DNA of 14,319 bases, from NCBI GenBank assembly GCA_043763605.1, contig JAYULM010000194.1:1-14319 (forward strand), given 5' to 3'. Both the position numbers and the translations under genes were made by a program. How positions within the stretch are numbered: the first letter of the stretch is position 1; each line of letters opens with the position of its first letter. The notes beneath the pieces were generated by a model, which was given only the letters and a program-made list of their open reading frames with translations, did no database searches and had not been told where the DNA came from. This DNA comes from JACMIU01 sp043763605 (GTDB lineage: Bacteria > Armatimonadota > Armatimonadia > Armatimonadales > Armatimonadaceae). Positions 1-6,828 of this stretch are shown here, piece by piece.

Positions 1-43
1 TCGGGTGGTTCGGGAAACGCGGTAAACGTCTCTCCTCCGGACT

Positions 44-120
44 CCCCCTCTCTCATTCCGATGAGGGAGGGGGCTGGGGGGAGGGAGGACAAGCGAGGCG
101 GGCGGGGCTGGGGGGAGGGA
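44..120. repeat. G-rich palindromic repeat cluster
   Basis: A hairpin with 13-bp arms (44-56 and 61-73, one mismatch that becomes a G-U pair, 4-nt loop) is followed by two copies of the 17-mer GGGGCTGGGGGGAGGGA at 70-86 and 104-120, a 34-bp period. The arms read CCCCCTCTCTCAT / ATGAGGGAGGGGG. This resembles the palindromes within 12801-12967, so it looks like the same dispersed repeat family. The runs of three or more G could form quadruplexes. No gene is visible in 1-165 apart from the window-edge sequence. Confidence 0.7.
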
Positions 121-165
121 AGAAGGGAAAACGGCGGCGCGCCGACGTTCCCCGCAATACCCGGC

Positions 166-555
166 TCAATCGCGCGCGTCTGACCGGCTCGCGACGACGG
201 CAAGAAGCACCCAGCCGGACAAAAAGCAGACGCCGCCAATCGGCGTGATCGCGCCGAGGATTTTGACCCCGGAAAGCGTCAGCGCGTACAGGCTCCCGGC
301 GAAGATGACGCCCCCGGCGGCGAAGAGGTAGCCCGCCGTTCGCATCAGTCCCCGCGCGGCTTGTGGAACCCGGTCATAAAGCGAGGCTAGAAGAAGCAAC
401 GCGAGCGCGTGATACATCTGGTACTGCGCCCCGGTGTTCCATGTCGCGATCCGCTCGACGGGGACATGGTTGCGAAGTTCGTGCGCGCCGAACGCACCGA
501 GGGCGACGGCGACGAAAGCGTTGATCGCGCCGAGGAGGAGGAAGGTCCGCATCAT
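166..555 (-). CDS. DUF423 family small integral membrane protein
   Basis: The 129-residue product has four predicted membrane segments (about residues 4-22, 46-62, 72-92 and 98-122) and little else. The family signature is visible: GAFGAH at 20-25, a Tyr-Gln-x-Tyr-His-Ala-Leu-Ala stretch near 45-52, and a Gly-Ser-Leu-Tyr followed by TPIGG and a Gly-Trp in the last third. Length and order match DUF423 (YgdD-like) proteins, whose function is unknown and which sit in the cytoplasmic membrane. Two ATG codons stand side by side at 555 and 552. TACCAT lies five bases upstream of the first and no Shine-Dalgarno sequence is evident, so a leaderless start is possible but weakly supported. The sigma gene upstream ends in its own terminator, so this gene is probably transcribed separately. 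Confidence 0.9.
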   Translation of the reverse strand: MMRTFLLLGAINAFVAVALGAFGAHELRNHVPVERIATWNTGAQYQMYHALALLLLASLYDRVPQAARGLMRTAGYLFAAGGVIFAGSLYALTLSGVKILGAITPIGGVCFLSGWVLLAVVASRSDARD

Positions 556-630
556 GTCGTATGGTACCAGAACCGCCGCCGCGTCACCCGTCGGAAGGGT
601 ACTTCACCCGCTCCCCGTCACGAGCGGGAC

Positions 631-658
631 AAAAAGAAAGCCCGCCGAAGCGGGCTTT
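631..658 (-). terminator. Rho-independent terminator of the sigma-factor gene
   Basis: Read on the minus strand, AAAGCCCGC, a TTCG tetraloop and GCGGGCTTT form a perfect 9-bp stem, followed by CTTTTTG. It lies 40 bp after the sigma-factor stop. UUCG closed by C-G is an unusually stable RNA loop. Confidence 0.9.
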
Positions 659-698
659 GCCGTAATCCAATGCCTCTCCCAACACTGCATTCGGGCGT

Positions 699-1457
699 TT
701 AGAACCCCGCCGTCGCGAACGCCCCGGTTTCCACCTGGCCGCGCAGTCGCTTTAAGCCGCGCTCGAAGTGCTTGCGCGCGTTCGCTTCCTTCATGCCCAG
801 CTCCTCGGCAATTTCGGCGTGGCTGAGGTCCCCCGCGACGCGGAGCCAGACGACTTTCGCCTCGGTGGGGGACAACGCTTTCGCGATTGCCGCCTGCAGT
901 TGGTAGCTCTGGAACTTCGACGCGACGGTTTCGGCGGGCGTCGGGGACGGGTCGGGGACGGCGATTGCCGCTTCCGAATCGTCTACCGAGATACCCGGCT
1001 TGTTCAAGCCACGGCGATCCAGCGCGCGGCGTTTGTCGATCAGCAGGTTCACGGCGACGCGCTGGACGTACGACGCGGAAATGTCCACCGGTCCGTTCTC
1101 CTCGCTCGCGCACAGCAGGCGGACCATCACGTCCTGGGTCAGATCGTCGGCTTCCTGCGAAGTGAGATGGCTGGTGTATTTGTCCAGTGCGGCGGCGCAC
1201 AGGGTTTTCACACGGCGGCGCAGTTCCTCGGCGGCGCGGTTGCGCTCGCTCGTGGTTTTGCCGTTTCGCGACGCGGCAAGTAACTCGGCGTTGGAAGCGC
1301 GGCGCGGGGTAGCGGGCAACGCGGACGCGGCTTCTGCCCCTTTCGCCGGTCCTTCGACTACTCGGCTACGCAGGGCGGCAAGTCCGGCTAGTACATCTGC
1401 GCCGGGGCGTTTGCCACTTTCGTTACTTACTACATTGTTGTTTTCGTTTGCTGTCAT
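699..1457 (-). CDS. ECF-like sigma-70 family RNA polymerase sigma factor
   Basis: This 252-residue protein should direct RNA polymerase to a specific promoter set. After a low-complexity N-terminal extension of about 70 residues comes region 2, with EADDLTQDVMVRLL followed by a YVQRVAVNLLIDKRRALDRR helix of the kind that binds core polymerase and the -10 element. Region 4 near the C-terminus, LSPTEAKVVWLRVAGDLSHA followed by a second helix, is a helix-turn-helix for -35 recognition. The ATG at 1457 is preferred. A GTG at 1508 is in frame but sits inside a palindrome and has no ribosome binding site; GGAGG lies 14 bases before the ATG, rather far. No anti-sigma gene is adjacent; the neighbours upstream are an exported peptide and a TPR-like protein. 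The target genes and the signal cannot be read from the sequence. Confidence 0.88.
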   Translation of the reverse strand: MTANENNNVVSNESGKRPGADVLAGLAALRSRVVEGPAKGAEAASALPATPRRASNAELLAASRNGKTTSERNRAAEELRRRVKTLCAAALDKYTSHLTSQEADDLTQDVMVRLLCASEENGPVDISASYVQRVAVNLLIDKRRALDRRGLNKPGISVDDSEAAIAVPDPSPTPAETVASKFQSYQLQAAIAKALSPTEAKVVWLRVAGDLSHAEIAEELGMKEANARKHFERGLKRLRGQVETGAFATAGF

Positions 1458-1507
1458 TGCTTGGTGTTTCGCCTCCTTTATATATTCGTCACTGTCACGA
1501 GAGTTCA

Positions 1508-1527
1508 CGGTAATGACATCATTACCG
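1508..1527. promoter_or_regulatory. Perfect 20-bp palindrome, candidate operator
   Basis: CGGTAATGA and TCATTACCG are perfect 9-bp arms around a 2-bp centre. It lies between the stop of the exported-peptide gene and the sigma-factor gene, about 50 bp before the preferred sigma start. It is AT-rich and has no following T-run on the minus strand, so a protein-binding site fits better than a terminator. Confidence 0.5.
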
Positions 1528-1528
1528 G

Positions 1529-1708
1529 TTAGCGTGTTTCTCCAGCGACGGGCGAAACGGTCGGGATATTTGCCGGGGTCTCGTGGGCGATCTTCGGCGG
1601 CTTGGGTCCGGTCAGGTCAGCCTGGACCGGGCGGACGGTACCGCACAGCGCGGCGACGGCGGCGATAGCGGCGATAAAAGCAGTCTTGATAGTTTGATTC
1701 GTTTTCAT
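1529..1708 (-). CDS. Small exported peptide, unknown function
   Basis: This 59-residue product begins MKTNQTIK, continues with a hydrophobic stretch (about residues 9-22, rich in Ala, Ile and Val) and has a plausible signal-peptidase site after PVQA. The mature part would be only about 30 residues, proline- and threonine-rich, with no cysteines. The ATG at 1708 is preferred over an in-frame GTG or ATG at 1750 because it gives a normal signal peptide. It lies 48 bp downstream of the TPR-like gene and just ahead of the sigma gene, on the same strand, which suggests a shared transcript. I do not recognise a family. It could be a secreted signal or a small envelope protein, and the first of these is speculation. 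Confidence 0.6.
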   Translation of the reverse strand: MKTNQTIKTAFIAAIAAVAALCGTVRPVQADLTGPKPPKIAHETPANIPTVSPVAGETR

Positions 1709-1756
1709 GTTCGTACTCGTTAAAGGTATAGACGGAATCGACACCGTCAATGTTCA

Positions 1757-2605
1757 CTATTGTTCGCTCAAATTTCGTAGTGGCGCGTATTTCGCCGCAT
1801 ATTCCGCGAGGATGCCGGTCGCCCCGAGCGCCCTGGCGCGGGTCACGGCGCGGACCCACAAAGCGCGGGCAGACTCGGTTTCCCCGAGGCTAAGTTTCAC
1901 GAACGCCCAGGGACACAGGTATTCCAGCCGCTCTTTTTCCGGTTCGGTCCGGCCGTCACAAATCTGATAATCCTTGTCGGCGACGGCGAGGAGTGCCATG
2001 TCGGCTTCGCTACCCTGCCGGAACCGGTGTACCGAGAGATACGCCCGGTTCTGGTGGATGATTCCGCTGGCTTCGGCGGTCAGCCAGTCGCTCGGCGAAA
2101 GTCCACAAAGGAACGTCAGCACTTCGGCGGCGCGGTCCAGCGAGTCCGGCGTGTTATCGGTGATGTACGCGATAGCCAGCGCGACCCACGCCTTGATATA
2201 GCCCGAGTCCCGCGCGACGGCGGCTTCGTACGCGGTAATCGCGGTGTTTACGTCTTTGTCCTGATAAAGCGCGGTCTGCCCGGTTTCGAAAAGGCGCAGG
2301 GCTTCGGCGTCGTCGGAATCGTCGGGCCAGACGCCGTTCCCGGTGCGTCGCCCGATCAGGTGTGCCGGGTTACGCTCGAAAAAGCGTGCGGAAAGGGTTT
2401 GTTCGCCGGTCGGTCGGTCGTCGGTGACGATGTGGCGCGGGTAGGCGACGGCGGGCAGGTCCGCCGGGATGGGCAGTTCGTTCAGCGTTTCGGGCAGGAT
2501 CGGCATCAGTTTTCCCTCACGGGTGACGCGGAACGACATCACGGCGGGGGACTCTTTTCCCTGCACCGGTACCGCCGCGTTCGTTTTGCTATACCATTCC
2601 CACAT
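1757..2605 (-). CDS. TPR-like protein, unknown function
   Basis: The central third (about residues 97-150 of 282) reads as tetratricopeptide-type helical hairpins: an ALRLFETGQTALYQD helix, a TAITAYEAAVARD helix and a KAWVALAIAYI helix. The C-terminal part has further alpha-helical hairpins rich in Ala, Leu and Arg. Such repeats usually mediate protein contacts; no catalytic motif is seen. There is no signal peptide or membrane segment, so a cytoplasmic scaffold role is likely. The frame stays open to a TTG at 2698, but that codon lies within the -35 box of the divergent promoter. The ATG at 2605 has AGGAG 12 bases upstream and is preferred. It is probably the first gene of a minus-strand group with the exported peptide and the sigma factor. 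Confidence 0.75.
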   Translation of the reverse strand: MWEWYSKTNAAVPVQGKESPAVMSFRVTREGKLMPILPETLNELPIPADLPAVAYPRHIVTDDRPTGEQTLSARFFERNPAHLIGRRTGNGVWPDDSDDAEALRLFETGQTALYQDKDVNTAITAYEAAVARDSGYIKAWVALAIAYITDNTPDSLDRAAEVLTFLCGLSPSDWLTAEASGIIHQNRAYLSVHRFRQGSEADMALLAVADKDYQICDGRTEPEKERLEYLCPWAFVKLSLGETESARALWVRAVTRARALGATGILAEYAAKYAPLRNLSEQ

Positions 2606-2691
2606 CGCTTGCTTCGTCTCCTGCTTCCAAAGAGCCTTTCCTGTTAGACGCTTTTCGCGCGGCGGGCGTGACAGAAAGCGAAAAAAATTTC

Positions 2692-2720
2692 TTGACAATT
2701 TTGGGGGACGAGGTTAGAAT
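2692..2720 (+). promoter_or_regulatory. Near-consensus sigma-70 promoter
   Basis: TTGACA (2692-2697), a 17-bp spacer and TAGAAT (2715-2720) match the housekeeping consensus at 11 of 12 bases. Transcription would start near 2727, giving a leader of about 56 bases before the start at 2783. Confidence 0.85.
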
Positions 2721-2782
2721 GCCAACGAGGACTTTGATTGTCAAAGTAATCGGAGACGCGTAGTGCGCGGGGAGAAACGGAA

Positions 2783-5359
2783 ATGAGCGATACACAGCAC
2801 GGCACGGGCGGAAATAATGGCGACAGCGACGGTGGCAACGACGGGCGCGGCGTATGGCGCGGGCAGGAATACCGGTACGGCAAGCCGGTTCACGGCGATA
2901 GCGAATCGCATGTCATGCCCGAAGGGGAAATGGAGCGGCGGTTAGCCGTCACCGATGCGATCCGCACCGGGCGTCTGCCGAATGCGTTGCCGAAGACGCG
3001 CGGCTATGGTCAGGACTTCTGGCTCGGCTTCACTGTTTTTATCGGCATAGTTGCGGTACTCTGGGAGTCACTGGGACACATCCTCGCCAGCGTTTATACC
3101 GACCCACTCCCGCACTACGGCTATCTGGTCGCCTATGTCCTCGCCATCCTCGCCCCTATTTGGACGCATAGAGTTTTAGCGAATAAGACACCCGTTGCCT
3201 CGCATCTCGGGTACGCGGTCGCCGGGAACGCCCTGTCGCTCCTGATGGCAGCCATGATGTCGCTCGCACTCCTGCCCATCGTGCCGATAGCGGCATTCCT
3301 GTGCCTCTTTTTCGGGTTCGGATTGCCGGGGCTATCCCCGTACTTCCTGCTCGGACTCTCGATCTTTCACGCTTTTAAACTGCGGGCGAAGATCCGCGAA
3401 ACCGGCGTCTCCATCGGTCGCCCCGCCGTATTCGGCGCGGTGGCGACGGTAGCGGCGTCCGGACTCGCGCTGTTCGTTCACCCGTTCGTTTCCGGGACAC
3501 TCCTCGCCCCGGCACTGAAGCACGGCATTACGCCCGCCGCCGAACGCGCCGCCGCCGACCGGTTGCACTCTCTGGGCGGCGACAACGCCGTTCTGATCCT
3601 GTGCTACAAATCGCAACTCCCACTCTGGGAGGCGGCGGGCGTCGTAGCAGGCGGGGGCATGGAGGAGCAGGGGGTACGCGACACGATGTTCCGCTGGGAC
3701 GGCAACATCCGCACCGACGAACTTTCCGTGAAGCAAGCCCGCCGCCTGTATTTCCTGATGACCGGCAAATCCTACGCGCAGGCACCGGTCCCCTGGACGG
3801 TTTCCAACAACCGCTCGGATGCCTGGATCAGCGATGTCGCGCGGGAGGAAGTCGGCGGGGAGCGCGTCGGGCGACCGGCGTACAAACTGTCGCTCGTAGA
3901 AAAGCGCGGCAAGGCGACCGTGGACGCCGCCACCGCGACCGGCGAATGTGACTGGACGCTGACGTTCTCGAACCAATCGAACACCGCGAACGAAGCCCGT
4001 GCCGAGATCCTGCTTCCGCCCGGCGCGGTCGCGCACCATGCGTCGCTCTGGATCAACGGCGTCGAAAAGCCTGCCGCGTTCGGTCCGCAAGCCACGGTGC
4101 GCCGGGCGTATCAGGAGGTCGCCGTCGTCCAACAACGCGACCCGCTCCTGGTGACGATGCCGGTCCCCGGCAAACTGCTCGTCCAGTGCTTCCCGATCCC
4201 GGCGCGCGGGACGATGAATATCCGTCTCGGCGTGACCTTCCCGCTCCTGCCCGACGCGTCCGACCGCCGAAAACTGAGCTACGCGCTACCGTCCTGGGGC
4301 GGAACCAACTTCGCGAACGCGGGCAGGCTCGCCGACGCGTTCCCCGTGACCGATGCCGCGACCGGCAAAGCGCCGGTCCTGCCGCTGACGTTGCCGAAAG
4401 GCGTCGCCTGGAGCGAAAAGGCGACGGCGCGCAAGCCGGTGAACTTGCTCATCGCGCTGGATGGCTCGGAAGGGATGGGCGAAGTGTTCGGCGCACGGGA
4501 GCAGGACGCGCTCCGGGACGCTATAAAGACGCTACCCGCCGGTAGCACGGTGCGCTACACAGCGACGAACCGCGCAGTGCGGAGTGACCTGGACGGGCAA
4601 TTACGGTTCAACGTCGGTCAGGACAATGTGCCTTCGTTGCGGAAAAACGTACGCGCCGAACTCGGGGACGACGGCATCCTGCTCTACCTGCACGCCGGTA
4701 CGCCCGACGCGGTGAGCGATCCCGCGCCGCTCGCCGAGGAAGTCAAAATATTGTCCCGGAAGCGAGAAAGCCGCCCGCGCTTCGTATCGCTACTCTTGAA
4801 GCCGGACGCCCACGACACCATCGGCGACCGCCTCGCGATGCAACGAAACGCCCGCGCCAACAGCGTCGCCCTGTACCCAGGCACCACGGACGCCATATCA
4901 GCGACGGTAGAATCCCTCGTACGCGGCAACGACTTCCCCACACCCGACACCCAAATCAGCGGAAACGTAGTCAGTCGGAACGGCACTTTCCGCGATTCCG
5001 CGAACCCGACACCTCGTACCAAACGCCTCCTCGCCTCTCAAGACGCGCTCGCCGTCTGGTACCAGTACAACAACTTCGGACCCGAGGCACTGGCGGGGGC
5101 ACGGAAAGTGGCGGGGATGCGACTCGTAACCCCGCTTTCCGGCGCGGTCGTGCTCGAAACCCGCGCTGACTACAAGAAACACGGACTCGATGACGGCACC
5201 GAGGAGTCCGCGAAAACATCCGACAAACCGACGAAGCCGAACGATTCCGTTTCCGCCCCCGAACCGGGGACGTGGCTTCTAATGGGGATAGGTGTTGGGT
5301 GCTGGGTGTTGGGTGTGGGGAGGAAGCGATTTCTGGCGCGTGGGGGGCAGGGGGCGTAG
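2783..5359 (+). CDS. Polytopic VIT-domain protein with PEP-CTERM anchor
   Basis: The 858-residue protein has a hydrophilic Gly/Asp-rich N-terminus, then several membrane segments (about 79-104, 112-128, 142-200 and 214-236). A VIT domain follows at about 388-488, with EARAEILLPPGAVAHHASLW, RRAYQE, RDPLL and CFPIP. Next is a vWA-like region from about 552. Its metal site reads DGSEG (560-564) where DxSxS is usual, so ion binding may be lost. Near the C-terminus RLVTPLSGAVVLETRADY is typical of VIT/inter-alpha-inhibitor-like proteins. The end is PEPGTW (826-831), a Gly-rich hydrophobic stretch and RKR (847-849), the three-part PEP-CTERM signal cut by exosortases. The plan resembles the PEP-CTERM and MSEP-CTERM integral membrane families. 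The start has GGAG eight bases upstream and a strong promoter. No exosortase is present in this window. Confidence 0.85.
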   Translation: MSDTQHGTGGNNGDSDGGNDGRGVWRGQEYRYGKPVHGDSESHVMPEGEMERRLAVTDAIRTGRLPNALPKTRGYGQDFWLGFTVFIGIVAVLWESLGHILASVYTDPLPHYGYLVAYVLAILAPIWTHRVLANKTPVASHLGYAVAGNALSLLMAAMMSLALLPIVPIAAFLCLFFGFGLPGLSPYFLLGLSIFHAFKLRAKIRETGVSIGRPAVFGAVATVAASGLALFVHPFVSGTLLAPALKHGITPAAERAAADRLHSLGGDNAVLILCYKSQLPLWEAAGVVAGGGMEEQGVRDTMFRWDGNIRTDELSVKQARRLYFLMTGKSYAQAPVPWTVSNNRSDAWISDVAREEVGGERVGRPAYKLSLVEKRGKATVDAATATGECDWTLTFSNQSNTANEARAEILLPPGAVAHHASLWINGVEKPAAFGPQATVRRAYQEVAVVQQRDPLLVTMPVPGKLLVQCFPIPARGTMNIRLGVTFPLLPDASDRRKLSYALPSWGGTNFANAGRLADAFPVTDAATGKAPVLPLTLPKGVAWSEKATARKPVNLLIALDGSEGMGEVFGAREQDALRDAIKTLPAGSTVRYTATNRAVRSDLDGQLRFNVGQDNVPSLRKNVRAELGDDGILLYLHAGTPDAVSDPAPLAEEVKILSRKRESRPRFVSLLLKPDAHDTIGDRLAMQRNARANSVALYPGTTDAISATVESLVRGNDFPTPDTQISGNVVSRNGTFRDSANPTPRTKRLLASQDALAVWYQYNNFGPEALAGARKVAGMRLVTPLSGAVVLETRADYKKHGLDDGTEESAKTSDKPTKPNDSVSAPEPGTWLLMGIGVGCWVLGVGRKRFLARGGQGA
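5290..5317 (+). repeat. Four tandem heptamers, consensus GGGTGTT
   Basis: AGGTGTT, GGGTGCT, GGGTGTT and GGGTGTG follow one another and continue into GGG. Four G-runs with 3-4 base loops (5297-5320) also meet the G-quadruplex pattern. The repeat encodes the hydrophobic helix of the PEP-CTERM anchor; changing the unit number by one would shift the frame. Confidence 0.8.
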
Positions 5360-5363
5360 CGTC

Positions 5364-5518
5364 GTTTTCGGACCGTGAACGGTTCCGCTGTGCGCCTTCG
5401 GCGGACGCTCTGCGAGCGGGTTATTGCGTTCGGCTTCACGGCGAGCAAAACGTGCTCTTTTCCCGCTCGCAGAGCGTCCGCCGAAGGCGCACAGCGGAAC
5501 CGTTCACGGTCCGGAAAC
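5364..5518. repeat. Long inverted repeat, 57-bp arms
   Basis: Arms at 5364-5420 and 5462-5518 are reverse complements at 56 of 57 bases, separated by 41 bp. The arms include GGACCGTGAACGGTTCCGCT and its complement. The element fills the gap between the PEP-CTERM gene and the peptidase gene. It lacks a T-run, so it is not a standard terminator. A non-autonomous palindromic (MITE- or REP-like) element is the likeliest reading; it could also stop read-through or protect mRNA ends. Confidence 0.9.
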
Positions 5519-5545
5519 AGAGCCGCAAAATCACGCCGCACACCG

Positions 5546-5551
5546 TATAAT
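5546..5551 (+). promoter_or_regulatory. Consensus -10 box for a leaderless transcript
   Basis: TATAAT ends seven bases before the ATG at 5559, so transcription would begin at or beside the start codon. No Shine-Dalgarno sequence precedes the ATG, and the -35 position (5523-5528) is poor. Confidence 0.65.
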
Positions 5552-5558
5552 AGAAACC

Positions 5559-6533
5559 ATGATGTCGCTCAGAACTTTCCGAACCTTTTATCCGTGTTTC
5601 GCCGCGTTCGCGGTGTACGTCGCCGGTTGCTCCAACGCCGCCGGGGGAAGCGCGAGCCTCCCCGCACCGCCGGTCGCGAGTGTCGCGGCACCGGTCGCGG
5701 CGGCATCGCCGTCCGACTTCGACAAAACACGCGCGTTCGCCGATCTGCAAACGCAGGTCGATTTCGGACCGCGCTATTCCGGCTCGGAAGGCTACCCGAA
5801 GATGCGCGACTGGCTCGTGAAAACGTTGAGCGAGGCTTCCGGCGTAGCGGCGAAGCGACACGACTTCACGGCGAAACCGGGCGGCAAGACACTCACCATG
5901 AGCAACGTTTACGCGCACATCAACCCGGACGCGAAAACGCAGGTGATGGTATGTGCGCACTATGACACACGACCGACCGCCGATCAGGAGATAGATCCGG
6001 CGAAGCAAAGCCAGCCGATCCCCGGCGCGAACGACGGCGCGAGCGGCGTGGCGGCGTTGCTGGAACTGGCGCGTATGCTGAAAGCCAAACCGCCGACATG
6101 CGGGGTACATATCGTGTTCTTCGACGGCGAGGATTACGGACCGGGCGAAACCGAGATGTACCTCGGGGCGAAAGCATGGGCGAAGTCGCTCCCGCTGTCG
6201 AAACCGGACTATGCGATCCTGATCGACATGATCGGTGACAAAAGTCTGCAAATCTACCGCGAGCAAGCGAGCCAGAGTTTCGCGCCGGAGATCAACGACA
6301 AGGTGTGGAACGCGGCGTCCGCGCTGAATATGTCCGGCTTCCAGAACTCGGTCAAGTACAACATTTCGGACGATCACATCCCGTTACAGGCGGTCGGCAT
6401 CAAGGCAATTGACCTGATCGACTTCGATTACGGTCCGTGGCACACGCTGGACGACACCCCGGCGCAATGCTCCCCCGACTCACTGCGCGCGGTCGGGGAC
6501 GTGCTGGCGAAAGTCATCTACGACGAGAAGTAG
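5559..6533 (+). CDS. M28-family lipoprotein, glutaminyl-cyclase-like
   Basis: This 324-residue protein belongs to the zinc-dependent M28 fold. A lipoprotein signal is visible, with VAGC putting the lipidated cysteine at 24. The metal-site motifs are in order: CAHYDTR (His134), GANDGASG (Asp159), FFDGEDYG (Glu191), IDMIGD (Asp223) and PWHTLDDT (His295). The DDHIP motif at 271-275 and the WHT-DD ending favour the glutaminyl-peptide cyclotransferase branch, which converts N-terminal glutamine to pyroglutamate, over a plain aminopeptidase. It would act at the cell surface or in the periplasm. Tandem ATGs at 5559 and 5562 fit the signal peptide; the frame is open further upstream only through the inverted repeat. 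A TATAAT just before the start suggests a leaderless mRNA, and a strong terminator follows. Family assignment is firm, exact reaction less so. Confidence 0.88.
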   Translation: MMSLRTFRTFYPCFAAFAVYVAGCSNAAGGSASLPAPPVASVAAPVAAASPSDFDKTRAFADLQTQVDFGPRYSGSEGYPKMRDWLVKTLSEASGVAAKRHDFTAKPGGKTLTMSNVYAHINPDAKTQVMVCAHYDTRPTADQEIDPAKQSQPIPGANDGASGVAALLELARMLKAKPPTCGVHIVFFDGEDYGPGETEMYLGAKAWAKSLPLSKPDYAILIDMIGDKSLQIYREQASQSFAPEINDKVWNAASALNMSGFQNSVKYNISDDHIPLQAVGIKAIDLIDFDYGPWHTLDDTPAQCSPDSLRAVGDVLAKVIYDEK

Positions 6534-6561
6534 AGACTACGAAAGGCGATAGAAACGGAGT

Positions 6562-6592
6562 AAAGCCCGGCGGAATTTCCGCCGGGCTTTTT
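6562..6592 (+). terminator. Rho-independent terminator after the M28 gene
   Basis: AAAGCCCGGCGG, a 5-base loop and CCGCCGGGCTTT make a perfect 12-bp stem continuing into a T-run. It ends transcription 28 bp after the M28 stop and isolates that gene from the next region. Confidence 0.93.
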
Positions 6593-6677
6593 GTCTTTCA
6601 TCATTGAGAGACGATAACTCTGTGTCCCCAAATTACTGCCCCGAAAAATCTTTTCAAAAAAACTTTTCGGTTTTTCT

Positions 6678-6706
6678 TTAGCAAACGACAGACCGTACGC
6701 TATACT
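6678..6706 (+). promoter_or_regulatory. Likely sigma-70 promoter
   Basis: TTAGCA (6678-6683), a 17-bp spacer and TATACT (6701-6706) match consensus at 9 of 12 bases, in an AT-rich stretch directly after the upstream terminator. The start would be near 6713. Confidence 0.6.
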
Positions 6707-6712
6707 ACTTTT

Positions 6713-6828
6713 GAAGCGCGATTCGCGCTCCGACTCGTCGGAGTGCCCGCCGGGAGTTATTACCAATAGCAACCCGACGAATCTATCATCGTTCGCGTTT
6801 CAGACGTTCGTACAGAAAGGAACATTCC
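6713..6828 (+). other. Structured 5' leader of about 115 bases
   Basis: Between the predicted transcription start and the ATG at 6829 lie a small hairpin (GCGCG-ATT-CGCGC, 6716-6728) and a perfect dyad CTCCGAC-TC-GTCGGAG (6728-6743). These overlap by a base, so the two folds would compete. The leader ends in AAAGGA eight bases before the ATG. It matches no riboswitch class I recognise. Confidence 0.4.

Noticed and set aside
3332..4135. Long minus-strand frame (267 codons) inside the PEP-CTERM gene
   Set aside because: It is antisense to a VIT domain with clear motifs, arginine-rich, and typical of shadow frames in GC-rich DNA.
5364..5518. Inverted repeat as a plain rho-independent terminator
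   Set aside because: The arms are far too long and no T-run follows on either strand.
5436..6377. 313-codon minus-strand frame over the M28 gene
   Set aside because: The opposite strand carries all M28 motifs; this frame is Arg/Val-rich without any domain and begins in the inverted repeat.
6713..6828. Riboswitch in the leader before 6829
   Set aside because: I found none of the conserved cores I know (TPP, cobalamin, c-di-GMP, SAM, glycine), so it is listed only as a structured leader.
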